From Bacteroidetes bacterium 43-93 (GTDB lineage: Bacteria > Bacteroidota > Bacteroidia > Chitinophagales > Chitinophagaceae): a stretch of 64,000 bases of DNA. The stretch covers positions 62,001-126,000 of the forward strand of contig MKUO01000021.1 of NCBI GenBank assembly GCA_001897855.1. The letters run 5' to 3'. A program made the translations under genes and the position numbers. Positions 25,883 through 34,665 of this stretch are shown here, piece by piece. The notes under the pieces are model-generated. The model was not told the DNA's origin. It saw only the letters and a program-made list of their open reading frames with translations, and searched no databases. The number at the start of each line of letters is the position of its first letter. Position 1 is the first letter of the stretch.

Positions 25883-27051
25883 GCAGTTCTATAGGTTTTT
25901 TCTCTCATTCTGTCCAGTTGCCTGATCGCCGGATATTCGGCAACATAATACAGAGTTGCTGCCAATAGTAGCGACGCCGCGATGCCGAAATACCATCCAT
26001 AAATGAGGTAAATATTGTAAAAATTCAACCCTAGTTTGTAAAATACCAATTTTACAAGAAATAAAGAGGCTACGTGGGTAACGTACAAGGTATAACTAAA
26101 TACCCCGATGTTTTCTAAAGGTTTGATCCTGATGTCGTATTTCAAACCGGAAAAGAGGATCACAAAACTAAACAGGATCATACCGATACCTGTTATCCGG
26201 TTAGAATCCTGATGAAAAAGGTATGACTTGATGATTACCAGCAGTTCGAAGATTACAGCTAATAATGCCAGGCTGTAAATAGGTTTTATCCTGAATTTGC
26301 TGATAAAATAATCCCGATAGGTATAGAATATTACACCTACAAAAAAGTAAACGTTATAGTCAATAATGTATTGCGGTATAATTGGGTCTTTTTGATCGTC
26401 GAAATAAACATACCCGCGCCACCACCATGCAAATATGTAGATGCCAACGGTCAATAAGCCATAAATGCGAAGTTTTTTAACAGCCCACGGGGCAATCAGG
26501 TAAAATAATACTTCAAAAGGCAGCGACCAATATTGAGGAGTAAGGTAATTGTCCTTTGGTACGTAGAGAAGATTGTAGAGAAGTGTCTTTATATTTTCAA
26601 ACTTATAAAACTCAATATAAAGTGGTTTGTAGCCTTCTGTTTGCCTGTAAAAAATAGAGGCCGCGTCTTCTTTGATAATGAGAAATACCACCAATGCCCA
26701 CACAATGCCTAATACATACGGTGGGTATAACCTGATGGCGCGCCTGATGAAGAAGGCTTTAGTATCTGTATTCTTATTAAGGCTATGAGCAATAGAAAAA
26801 CCGGAGAGGACAAAGAATAAGATCACGAATTCTGATCCCAGGTCGGTGTGCTGCATCATAAGTATGTTGAACCATTCCCAGTAGCTCCAGTCGGCTTTAG
26901 GGTGCACATGGGCTGCATATCTCATTGCATCAGTAAACAGGGCCGAGCGCGAATGGTTTATTACAACGTATATCGCCGCAAGCCCACGCATCCAGTTGAT
27001 GATGTTCCAGTTGATTTTAGAGGTTGATATGTTTGCGCCTGTTTCTATCAA
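25879..27051 (-). CDS. Acyltransferase family 3 (OafA/YrhL-like) membrane protein
   Basis: A 390-residue integral membrane acyltransferase with about ten helices. WMRGLAAIYVVINHSRSAL near the N-terminus holds the conserved Arg22 and His33 required in the family, and FFIRRAIRLYPPYVLGI is the second conserved Arg-rich motif. Such enzymes transfer acetyl or other acyl groups from the cytosolic side to sugars of O-antigen or exopolysaccharide. There is no C-terminal SGNH domain. It overlaps genes on both sides by 4 nt, so it is embedded in the operon, and it likely decorates the repeat unit. Confidence 0.9.
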   Translation of the reverse strand: MIETGANISTSKINWNIINWMRGLAAIYVVINHSRSALFTDAMRYAAHVHPKADWSYWEWFNILMMQHTDLGSEFVILFFVLSGFSIAHSLNKNTDTKAFFIRRAIRLYPPYVLGIVWALVVFLIIKEDAASIFYRQTEGYKPLYIEFYKFENIKTLLYNLLYVPKDNYLTPQYWSLPFEVLFYLIAPWAVKKLRIYGLLTVGIYIFAWWWRGYVYFDDQKDPIIPQYIIDYNVYFFVGVIFYTYRDYFISKFRIKPIYSLALLAVIFELLVIIKSYLFHQDSNRITGIGMILFSFVILFSGLKYDIRIKPLENIGVFSYTLYVTHVASLFLVKLVFYKLGLNFYNIYLIYGWYFGIAASLLLAATLYYVAEYPAIRQLDRMREKTYRTA

Positions 27052-27938
27052 TTTTTCAACATTTGCGATAAAGACATTTTGTCTACATTCTGGTATTTAG
27101 AAATATAATCAAGGAAATCCCTGAGTATATGTTTCATTTTTATTTTTTCATCATACACCATGGGATACTCAAATTCTGCATAGTGTGTGGACAGTACAAA
27201 ATCACCATCATAACGCCTTACCATATCAAAGTCATAGATAAGAGAATCAAGGCGGGTGGTAGGTTGTAAGGGGTAATGGTACGCAATCTCGTTGTGGTCG
27301 CTAAAGTGTAATACAAAAGGATAGTCAGATTCTTTGTGAAGTAGTTTGAAGGTAAGTTGCTTTGCTATATTAGATAGCCCTTTTATGTCTTTAGCTTTTT
27401 TGAAAAAGCTAATGCCGCCACCACAAATGTTCAATCCCGCATCTATTACAGAGTGGTAACCTTTCATAGACAGCATATTCTGTGGCGGAGTAAAAACGCT
27501 TATTTGATAATTGAATAAATGACTTAAAAAAGCAACCTCTTGCTTTATCTCGTTAGTTACATTTCTATTGGTATAGTATTCAGCACCACGAACATAATTA
27601 TTGCTTCTTTCGGTCGGTGGGGTAGGGTCTTCGTTGCGGTGAAATTTAGCATGGTAGGCAATATCCAATTTGCCTTCTTTTATTTTCTCTTGTAAAAAGC
27701 TCACTAGCTCCTTATTGTCCTCAATCGGATGAGATGCGTTATCGTCTTTCCAAGCCTGCCAGTCGGTATTGTGTCTGTCTTTGTATATCTGGTGCACCCA
27801 GTATAGCCAATTGCCCTTCACTTTAGATATCAGGCTCAGTGTTGGTGCAAATTCTTCCCAGATGTCGCCATAGCAGTTTTCGAGCTCTTGTGGCGTGGTA
27901 TAGAAGTTAGTATCATCGTCTCTTATTGCAAATCTCAT
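27048..27938 (-). CDS. Polysaccharide deacetylase-like (NodB/CE4-related) protein
   Basis: A 296-residue protein without a signal peptide. FAIRDDDTNF (D7-D9) and IAYHAKFH (H96-x3-H100) are arranged like the Asp and H-x3-H metal ligands of NodB-fold deacetylases. The Ser/Thr after the first His is Ala here. VFTPPQNMLS (the position of the R-x-P-x-G/Y motif) and FVLSTHYAEF near the C-terminus fit the fold. A cytosolic location is unusual for CE4 enzymes, but operon-embedded relatives exist in polysaccharide loci. Overlaps of 4 nt with both neighbours tie it to the pathway. Activity is uncertain. Confidence 0.6.
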   Translation of the reverse strand: MRFAIRDDDTNFYTTPQELENCYGDIWEEFAPTLSLISKVKGNWLYWVHQIYKDRHNTDWQAWKDDNASHPIEDNKELVSFLQEKIKEGKLDIAYHAKFHRNEDPTPPTERSNNYVRGAEYYTNRNVTNEIKQEVAFLSHLFNYQISVFTPPQNMLSMKGYHSVIDAGLNICGGGISFFKKAKDIKGLSNIAKQLTFKLLHKESDYPFVLHFSDHNEIAYHYPLQPTTRLDSLIYDFDMVRRYDGDFVLSTHYAEFEYPMVYDEKIKMKHILRDFLDYISKYQNVDKMSLSQMLKN

Positions 27939-29152
27939 GGCGTTATGGTTTTTGGTTGTAGGTTGTCAATTGCATCATTGTATACTGTACAATAAGCTTC
28001 GATGCACTTATTCATGTCAAATTGCGTATAGCAATAGTTGGCATTTGCTCTATAGGTATCATATTCGACAGGGTTTGTAGCTAGTAATTTCATGGCGTTA
28101 CTCAATTCATCAACTGAAACGCTGTTGTTCCTAATTGGTATAATGATGCCTGCCTGTTTTCCATTCAGTTGAATCATGTTTGCTATTTCGCCTGCGTCAG
28201 ATGCAATTACGGGTATGCCACAGCATAGATATTCTATAATTACAGTAGGTAGGCTTTCAGACATATACGTAGTGGGCAACAAGCCGGCATTCATCATTTG
28301 TATCCAATCCAATGGTTTGTCGGAGTGGCCAATAAAATGGATGTTTTGATGCACTGCGTATTTAGCCTTTAGACTGTCCAGGTAATCGCTTTCTCCCACT
28401 AACACCAGGTGTGTATCTTGCTGCTGCATTTTTATAAATGCTTCAATAGCTGGCTCCCAGCCTTTTTCAGCAATACCTCGTGATACCATTCCGAATACAA
28501 AATGATCTTCGGGGATCTTTAATGACTGTCGTAATGACGATGGAACTATGGATGGTACTCCATCATACCCATTGTATATCTTGCTCAGTTTACCTTTCGT
28601 AATAGCTCCAAACTTTTCTTTGAAAAACCGGATTTGCTTATCTGATATGCAAACAATATGTGCCAGGCGATATAAATTATTGGCGGCTCTAGTTTCGTAG
28701 TTAAGCAATGGAATGGCAATGCCTGCATGAAGTTTTGTGTAGAACTGCAGGTAATCTCCATGTATAGTAGTTACTACAGGTATTTGATCGTTTGCTGCTG
28801 CCAGGCAAATGGTGTCAGACTTTAGCAAATGGCTATGTATTACCTGTATCCGTTTTTCTTTTATTTTTCTTCTCAGCGATTTCCTGATAAAGATGCTTCG
28901 CAGGCTGAGGTCTATCTTTAATTTAAAGAATAGCGAATCTATTTTAGACACCAACCCTTCCGCAGGTATTGCAGCAAACTCTAGCGGCACATCTGGTGCA
29001 AAGGTTTTATATAATCCTTCGTTAAATCCGGTTTTGTAGAATATAAAGATCTGAACATTGTGCCCCGCCTGTTGTAATGCACGCGAAAGCCGCAGAACGA
29101 ATGTTTCTGCTCCTCCGGGGTGTATTACTTCTGTTGCTAGCAAAATATTCAT
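27935..29152 (-). CDS. Glycosyltransferase family 4
   Basis: A 405-residue GT-B enzyme. ILLATEVIHPGGAETFVLRL is the glycine-rich start. VIHSHLLKSDTICLAAA and VTTIHGDYLQF belong to the acceptor domain. The donor domain starts at FGMVSRGIAEKGWEPAIEAF, and the E-x7-E motif is in SESLPTVIIEYLCCGIPV. It is the first glycosyltransferase after the ABC exporter (6-nt gap), so by position it might act early in repeat-unit assembly. It overlaps the deacetylase-like gene by 4 nt. Specificity is unknown. Confidence 0.88.
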   Translation of the reverse strand: MNILLATEVIHPGGAETFVLRLSRALQQAGHNVQIFIFYKTGFNEGLYKTFAPDVPLEFAAIPAEGLVSKIDSLFFKLKIDLSLRSIFIRKSLRRKIKEKRIQVIHSHLLKSDTICLAAANDQIPVVTTIHGDYLQFYTKLHAGIAIPLLNYETRAANNLYRLAHIVCISDKQIRFFKEKFGAITKGKLSKIYNGYDGVPSIVPSSLRQSLKIPEDHFVFGMVSRGIAEKGWEPAIEAFIKMQQQDTHLVLVGESDYLDSLKAKYAVHQNIHFIGHSDKPLDWIQMMNAGLLPTTYMSESLPTVIIEYLCCGIPVIASDAGEIANMIQLNGKQAGIIIPIRNNSVSVDELSNAMKLLATNPVEYDTYRANANYCYTQFDMNKCIEAYCTVYNDAIDNLQPKTITP

Positions 29153-29158
29153 ATCATA

Positions 29159-30928
29159 CTATTTGGCATAGTCTGCCATTAATTTATCATAAGATATACT
29201 GTTGGTAATATGGCCATTCTGCAATTCGTATATCTTATCACAATACTTCAGTGACGTGTATCGATGCGCAATAATGACAATCGTAAGATTTTCATTGCCA
29301 AGTTCACGTATTGCATTTGTGATCTCTTCTTCTGTCTTAGAATCTAATGCTGATGTGGCCTCATCAAATATCAATATCTCCGCACCTTTATATATAGCGC
29401 GCGCTATTGCTATTCTTTGCTTTTGTCCGCCGGAAAGGTTATTTCCTCTTTCATTGAGCATGGTAAACATGCCCTCCGGCCAGGCTGCGACCAGGTCGCC
29501 CAGGCTCGAGAGCTTGATTGCGCGCTCCATTCTTTTTATATCAATCTGATCCCTCGTCTCACCTATTGCTATATTCTCAGCGAAAGTTTTATTCATGATA
29601 AATACTTCCTGGCGTACATAGCCCAATACCTTCCACCATTGGGGAATATTGTCCTGGTTCAGCTTGCTGCCATCTACCAATATCTGGCCTTCTGTAGGAT
29701 ATAGAAAGCCCAGTATATTACCAATCAAGGTCGATTTACCGGAACCTGATTTGCCAATGATCCCTATTTTTTCACCTTTCCTGATCTCCAGGTTACAATC
29801 TTTTATAACAAGGTTATGTGTGTTAGGATAGTGGTATGATACATGCTCAAAGCGAATGGTATCGTTAAAAGTGAGAGGCGCTACCTGTTCTTTATTTTTG
29901 GGCTGTTCCTCCAATTCAAATTCAGGATCGTTGAATACAAATTCTGTTGAGTTCAGGTTACTCATTGCCATCACAAACCGGTTTACAGATGGAATGCTGC
30001 GGTAGGCAATGATGGAAAATACAGATATGGTTGCAACAATTTGTTCCGGATTCTTTATGATGAATACGCCATAAAGCAGTATCAGTATGATGCTGATAAA
30101 TATAGCTACTTCCAGTATCCGCGTTGGTATGAACTGCATAAAATCCAGTCTTGCCTGGTATACGCTATAGTTTTCGGCATATTGCTCAAACCGCTTTTTG
30201 AAGTTCTGTTCGGTGCCGGCAATTTTTATATCTGTATAGCCAAATATCATCTCCTGCGCATTGGCATACAGTTTGGTTGCGTTAGATGTTTTTTCAAGCC
30301 CTGCGGTTTTGATGCGGCTTTTTACACGGGCGTAAAATCCGCCCATGATCGGTAGCATCACTATTATTAACAGCAGGAATAGTTTCCAGTCGATAAAGCA
30401 AACTGTTATTGCTGTAAGGGAGAAGATAATGGTTTCATTAATGAGGATGATGGTAGAGATGGCAGCATTGCTGCAGAGCACTGCCTGGTAATAGGTTAAT
30501 TTACTTACAAGTTCGTTCGATGTATCTTTTTGTATATCCAGCAACGGCTTTTTATATATTTTATCAAGCACGTTCATAGATGAAGACACATAAAAATGCT
30601 TTACAAAATTCACCTGTAGTTTATTGATATAAAGCCCAAGCAGGTTTTTGAGTATGATCACTACAAAGAACAACAGGGCGCTGTAAAGAAGTAGTTCATT
30701 CTTAGTAAGACTTGCCAGCGATGGCACCTTGGTAACAAGTGTGTGATACGACGCCGGCGAAAGAACTAAGCTTATTAATGGCAGCACAAATGCAAGCCCT
30801 ACCAGGTCGCTTATAGAGCCTATAAACGTCAGCAAGATCAGCCAGATGAACTGTTTTTTTTGTGCGGCGTTAAACAACCGGTACAAACGCCGGGAGCTTG
30901 TTAATGCACTGAGCCCTTTTACTGCCAT
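29159..30928 (-). CDS. ABC exporter with fused membrane and ATPase domains (PglK/MsbA-like flippase)
   Basis: A 589-residue half-transporter. Six membrane helices span about 25-320 (the first is FIWLILLTFIGSISDLVGLAF). The ATPase domain has Walker A GKSGSGKST, the Q-loop in VRQEVFIMN, the signature LSGGQKQRIAIARA, Walker B ILIFDEATSALD, and the His switch VIIAHR. The layout and helix 1 region resemble PglK-type lipid-linked oligosaccharide flippases. In an operon with Wza/Wzc-like genes and no visible Wzx, it is the best candidate to move the lipid-linked repeat unit to the periplasmic face. Peptide or lipid export cannot be ruled out. Confidence 0.88.
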   Translation of the reverse strand: MAVKGLSALTSSRRLYRLFNAAQKKQFIWLILLTFIGSISDLVGLAFVLPLISLVLSPASYHTLVTKVPSLASLTKNELLLYSALLFFVVIILKNLLGLYINKLQVNFVKHFYVSSSMNVLDKIYKKPLLDIQKDTSNELVSKLTYYQAVLCSNAAISTIILINETIIFSLTAITVCFIDWKLFLLLIIVMLPIMGGFYARVKSRIKTAGLEKTSNATKLYANAQEMIFGYTDIKIAGTEQNFKKRFEQYAENYSVYQARLDFMQFIPTRILEVAIFISIILILLYGVFIIKNPEQIVATISVFSIIAYRSIPSVNRFVMAMSNLNSTEFVFNDPEFELEEQPKNKEQVAPLTFNDTIRFEHVSYHYPNTHNLVIKDCNLEIRKGEKIGIIGKSGSGKSTLIGNILGFLYPTEGQILVDGSKLNQDNIPQWWKVLGYVRQEVFIMNKTFAENIAIGETRDQIDIKRMERAIKLSSLGDLVAAWPEGMFTMLNERGNNLSGGQKQRIAIARAIYKGAEILIFDEATSALDSKTEEEITNAIRELGNENLTIVIIAHRYTSLKYCDKIYELQNGHITNSISYDKLMADYAK

Positions 30929-31034
30929 TTTCTTATTCTAAAATTCCGCTGTAAAACTATCTATTTAGTATTATAGATTTGTCTCCTGCGATGTTATTGA
31001 TATGTGAATGGCATTTCTGCCGGGGAGCTGCTGG

Positions 31035-33452
31035 TTAATGCTTATTAGCAAAAATGCTGGATATGCTTACCTTTTTCTTTTGATTATCGTTGTCATAGCC
31101 ATACCCGTAGCCATAACCATAGGAGTAGCCGTAGCTACCGCCATAGCCATAACCATATTTTTTCAGGAATTCTACTCCGTTGAATATAATAGCCGGGTTT
31201 TGGATCTTACCGTCCTTATGCAGTACGTCAAACATACGCACCTGGTCTTTTACGGTGTAAGACTGGCGTACCACAAATAAGTTAATGCCTGCGTATTGAG
31301 AAAGTACTAACGCGTCAGATACCATCCCGATAGGTGCGGTATCAATGATCACTACGTCAAACATTTCCTGCAGTTCGTTTATCAGTTGCCTTGTTTTTGG
31401 CAATACCAGCAGTTCTCCGGGGTTAGGTGGTATCGGGCCACAATTGGCTATATACAGGTTTTCGTGGATGCCAGATGCTTTTAAAACAGATTCCAGTCCG
31501 CTCATCCCCGCAAGATATCCACTGATACCACCATCATTTGGCAAGCCCAGGTATTGGGATATTTTTGGTTTGCGCAGGTCAAACTCCATGATGATCACCC
31601 GCTTTTTGGCAAGTGTCATAGTAATGCCCAGGTTAATGGATATAAAGGATTTCCCCTCCCCGCTTGAGCTGGAGGTAATCATAAATGTCCTGTTGTTATT
31701 TGCTGCGGCCATAAACTCCAGGTTGGCACGTATCAGCCTGAACTGCTCTGCAACACCGGTGCGTATATGCGGGCCTACCACAATCGTATTTTCACGGTTA
31801 TTAGTGCCATCTACACGGCTTATGGTACCAACAATTGGGATGCTGGTAAGTGTTTCTATATCGTGATCGTTGATTACTTTGTTGTTCAGCAGTTCCCTGA
31901 TGACGATGATACTGCCCGGTATCAGCAGGCCCAGCAGGAATGATATAGCATAGATAGTATTGGGTACCGGTTTAATGGGCTTTCCCGTAGAGTGGGGTTC
32001 TACCACTACTTTCGATTTATTGGTAGCCGCATATACCGATATTTCGTTTTCTACGTCCTTCTGGTACAGGATCAGGAAGGTGTTTTTCACTACGTCATAA
32101 CCGCGGTTTGCCTCGCGCAGGTTGCGTTCTACGTTAGGGGTATTGCGTATGCGGTTTTCATATTCTGATGCCGTTTTAGCGGCATTTGCAAAATTAAGGT
32201 CCAGTTGTGCCAGTATGTTATCGCAGGCATCGGCAATGCGTCTTCTTTTGGCAGATATTTCAGTATCCAGCGCTTTTACCATCGGGTTTTCAGGACCGCT
32301 CAGGCTTGCACCCTGTTCCCTCTTTTGTATCAGTTGGTTGAATTCAGCTACCAACTGCGTTAGGTTGGGGTCAGCTACCGTTACGCCGGCTATCACCTGG
32401 TTGTGCTTAGCTGTCAGCACATTTGCTTTCAGGCTGTTGATAGCTTGTTTTTGTGCGAGCAATTGGTTCATCGCCGTTTCGCTGGCTGTTTTTGCACTCG
32501 CATATTCGGTAGCTTGTGCAGTCGGGTCTATGATGTCGTTTTGCTGTTTGATGTCCACCTGCACAGAATCCATCGCTTTCAGGTCCTCGTTCATGGAGGC
32601 TTCCTTCTTCTTCAGGAACTCTCTTGTTTTTTGTGCCTTCAGGTTGATGGTTTCCAGTTCGCTTTTTTGATATACATAGATCAATACATCCATGAAGTCT
32701 ACACCTCTTTGTGGTATATTATCATTATATGTAAGATCCAGCAAGCTGGTGCGGCCATCGTTCAGGTGAATGGTAAACAAGCTGGATACCCTGGCTACGG
32801 CAACATCTTTGTTTTCTATCTGCACCCTAAACTCAGTGGTCTTCAGGTAGCCGCGGTTCACTTTGGGGTTGTTTACATAAGTGATCATAAACCTACCAAA
32901 CGGCCTGCGGATCCATGTATCGCTCAACACTTTATCCACCGTTTTATCGGGCATCGTCAGTTGAAACTGGCCTTCTGCAACCTGCTTCACGGTCATCTGC
33001 ATCGTACTACCCTGGTAGCCTACAGTGTCAAAATTTATTTTTATAGGGCATTCTTCGTAGATCTCGGTTTCTTTTACACGGCCCATTGCCCAGTATCTCA
33101 CGTTCAGGTCAAGGGAGTCAACAACCTTCGCCAGCATGTCCTGAGATTGCAGTATCACTTTTTCGTTAAACAGGTTTACCTGCGATTTGTCGTTCTCAGG
33201 ATCCAGCTTGCTCAGTACGTTCTTGGCTACGTTATCCTGGTTTTCGTCTATCAATATCGAACTTTGAATGTCGTACACAGGGGTGCTATATCGCAGGTAC
33301 AAAAAGCCACCTGTTACAGTTACCGATACGGACAACAAAAACCAATACCAGTTGCTCACCAGCGTACCCAGCAGGCGTTTGAAATCGAATGAAGAGTTAA
33401 GCTGCTTCATCAATTTCTCAGAAAACTGTTGTTGTTGGTATTGGGGTTCCAT
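31035..33452 (-). CDS. Polysaccharide co-polymerase / tyrosine autokinase (Wzc-like) with Tyr-Gly tail
   Basis: An 805-residue inner-membrane protein. A Wzz domain runs between helices at about 35-53 and 500-518, with a periplasmic coiled-coil region (about 265-460). The cytosolic BY-kinase has Walker A SSSSGEGKS (594-602), Walker A' MEFDLRKPK (622-630) and Walker B VIIDTAP (701-707). EQFRLIRANLEF (569-580) is the oligomerisation motif. Residues 766-786 alternate Tyr and Gly, ten Tyr in 21 residues: the autophosphorylation cluster, unusually regular. It controls chain length and export with the Wza-like lipoprotein, whose gene ends 20 nt upstream. The next operon gene starts 106 nt downstream. 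Confidence 0.94.
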   Translation of the reverse strand: MEPQYQQQQFSEKLMKQLNSSFDFKRLLGTLVSNWYWFLLSVSVTVTGGFLYLRYSTPVYDIQSSILIDENQDNVAKNVLSKLDPENDKSQVNLFNEKVILQSQDMLAKVVDSLDLNVRYWAMGRVKETEIYEECPIKINFDTVGYQGSTMQMTVKQVAEGQFQLTMPDKTVDKVLSDTWIRRPFGRFMITYVNNPKVNRGYLKTTEFRVQIENKDVAVARVSSLFTIHLNDGRTSLLDLTYNDNIPQRGVDFMDVLIYVYQKSELETINLKAQKTREFLKKKEASMNEDLKAMDSVQVDIKQQNDIIDPTAQATEYASAKTASETAMNQLLAQKQAINSLKANVLTAKHNQVIAGVTVADPNLTQLVAEFNQLIQKREQGASLSGPENPMVKALDTEISAKRRRIADACDNILAQLDLNFANAAKTASEYENRIRNTPNVERNLREANRGYDVVKNTFLILYQKDVENEISVYAATNKSKVVVEPHSTGKPIKPVPNTIYAISFLLGLLIPGSIIVIRELLNNKVINDHDIETLTSIPIVGTISRVDGTNNRENTIVVGPHIRTGVAEQFRLIRANLEFMAAANNNRTFMITSSSSGEGKSFISINLGITMTLAKKRVIIMEFDLRKPKISQYLGLPNDGGISGYLAGMSGLESVLKASGIHENLYIANCGPIPPNPGELLVLPKTRQLINELQEMFDVVIIDTAPIGMVSDALVLSQYAGINLFVVRQSYTVKDQVRMFDVLHKDGKIQNPAIIFNGVEFLKKYGYGYGGSYGYSYGYGYGYGYDNDNQKKKVSISSIFANKH

Positions 33453-33472
33453 GATCTTATTCCGGGCTATGC

Positions 33473-34300
33473 TTATTGTTTAGATATTGCAATAATGCCA
33501 TACACTGCCAGTACGGTTGATAGTAATGTGCTGATTATAGGCAGGTACACACGCATAAAGTCGTTGGTTTCCTGCTTGCGTATCCTTGCGGGTTCTACAT
33601 ATACATAGTCGTTTTGTTTCAGGTAAAAGTAAGGGCTGCTGAATACCGTACGGCTGTTCAGGTTCAGTCTTGCATACTCACGTTTCCCTTCTGTTTCTCT
33701 CACTATCAGCACATTATCCTTTCTTCCGGTAATGGGTATATCTCCTGCCGCTGCAATAGCGTCTATCACACTTAGTTTTTGGTTGGGCGCCACCACAAAT
33801 CCCGGGTGTGCTACTTCGCCAACAACCGTCACTCTGAAGTTGATGATATTAGCTTCTACTACAGGGTCCTTTACATAGGCCTTCAGCTTATCTGCCAGCA
33901 GGTCTTTTAATTGCCTTAATGTAAGTCCTGATACTTTTATTTTGCCTATTACAGGGTAGTCAATAAATCCGTTTTGATCTATCAGGTAGCCAAGGTTTTG
34001 AGCGGTATTGGTAGCTCCGAGGCCCGAAGATGGCGTGATAGAATAGGCTGTGCCACCAAGATTGAATATGGGGGCGGGATTCATGCCCTCTTTATCCAGA
34101 ATACTGCTGATGGTAGATACCTTGATAGCCAGGATATCATCCGGCAGTAAAGTGGTTTCCTTGCGCCTTTCAATATCTTCTACGATCACAGAAGGGTTCT
34201 GTGGCATAGTGTCTTTGAAATAGACGGTTTTCTGCGGTGTGGAACATGCAGCCACCATTAACAGGCTTGCTACGGAGAGCTTGTAAATAATACTGCGCAT
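33473..34300 (-). CDS. Polysaccharide export outer-membrane lipoprotein (Wza-like)
   Basis: A 275-residue lipoprotein. The signal peptide ends in the lipobox V-A-A-C (Cys19) before STPQKTVYFKD. The poly-export domain (about 50-150, LLPDDILAIKV and GFIDYPVIGKIKVSGLT) and one SLBB domain (VTVVGEVAHPGFVVAP) follow. A C-terminal hydrophobic segment, YLPIISTLLSTVLAVYGIIAI, is typical of Bacteroidota members. It forms the outer-membrane exit channel for the polysaccharide. It is the first gene of the long minus-strand operon and is preceded by a 365-nt non-coding leader region. Confidence 0.92.
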   Translation of the reverse strand: MRSIIYKLSVASLLMVAACSTPQKTVYFKDTMPQNPSVIVEDIERRKETTLLPDDILAIKVSTISSILDKEGMNPAPIFNLGGTAYSITPSSGLGATNTAQNLGYLIDQNGFIDYPVIGKIKVSGLTLRQLKDLLADKLKAYVKDPVVEANIINFRVTVVGEVAHPGFVVAPNQKLSVIDAIAAAGDIPITGRKDNVLIVRETEGKREYARLNLNSRTVFSSPYFYLKQNDYVYVEPARIRKQETNDFMRVYLPIISTLLSTVLAVYGIIAISKQ

Positions 34301-34534
34301 ACGTTTATGAATTTACCTGGGTGTGTAAACTGTGTTGCTGTGCCCTTATTTCTTTGAGATAGGGCTGCCCGGAGGCTCCTTACCTCTTCTCCGTATCTCT
34401 GATATGTAACTTTAGTATGCGGCACTATGTTGATAAAGGCAAGGGTATTGTTAGTTGTGAAATGCCCTGTTTTTGCCTGTTATTACATTTTATTATAGTG
34501 CAAAATACTATCTCGCGCTCGTATTATGAACAAT

Positions 34535-34575
34535 TGTGGATAAATTATCAACAGAATAATAACAAGATATCCACA
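34535..34575. promoter_or_regulatory. Cluster of three DnaA-box-like 9-mers
   Basis: TGTGGATAA (34535-34543) is a perfect box on the minus strand. TTATCAACA (34545-34553) and ATATCCACA (34567-34575) each differ from TTATCCACA by one base. They lie in an AT-rich gene-free region. Confidence 0.45.
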
Positions 34576-34596
34576 TGATGTGCACGCGATATACAG

Positions 34597-34604
34597 CAAA
34601 GTTA
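34597..34604 (-). promoter_or_regulatory. Possible -7 element of the polysaccharide operon
   Basis: On the minus strand it reads TAACTTTG. The only -33-like sequence is TTG at about 22 nt. It lies between the DnaA-box cluster and pdxH. Confidence 0.35.
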
Positions 34605-34665
34605 GGGAAGCAACGGTTTTATCGTGCAATCCCTGTGTTATTCAGTGGTTAATGTTGGCGGAAAA

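Larger units (their letters stand above)
34301..34665. other. Gene-free region upstream of the polysaccharide operon
   Basis: 365 bases without a supportable gene. It holds a possible minus-strand -7 element (34597-34604), a small hairpin GCCCT / AGGGC (34342-34346 / 34361-34365) in the operon leader, and three DnaA-box-like 9-mers (34535-34575) in an AT-rich stretch. If the promoter is right, the operon mRNA has a leader of nearly 300 nt, long enough for attenuation or RNA-based control, though no known riboswitch is recognised. Confidence 0.5.

Noticed and set aside
31095-31157. Repetitive DNA considered as a tandem repeat or CRISPR-like element
   Set aside because: It is in-frame Tyr-Gly coding sequence at the end of the kinase, not an array.
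32403-33392. A 329-codon plus-strand open frame opposite the Wzc-like kinase
   Set aside because: It is antisense to a well-supported gene; its His/Tyr/Val-rich translation has no domain and no promoter or spacing of its own.
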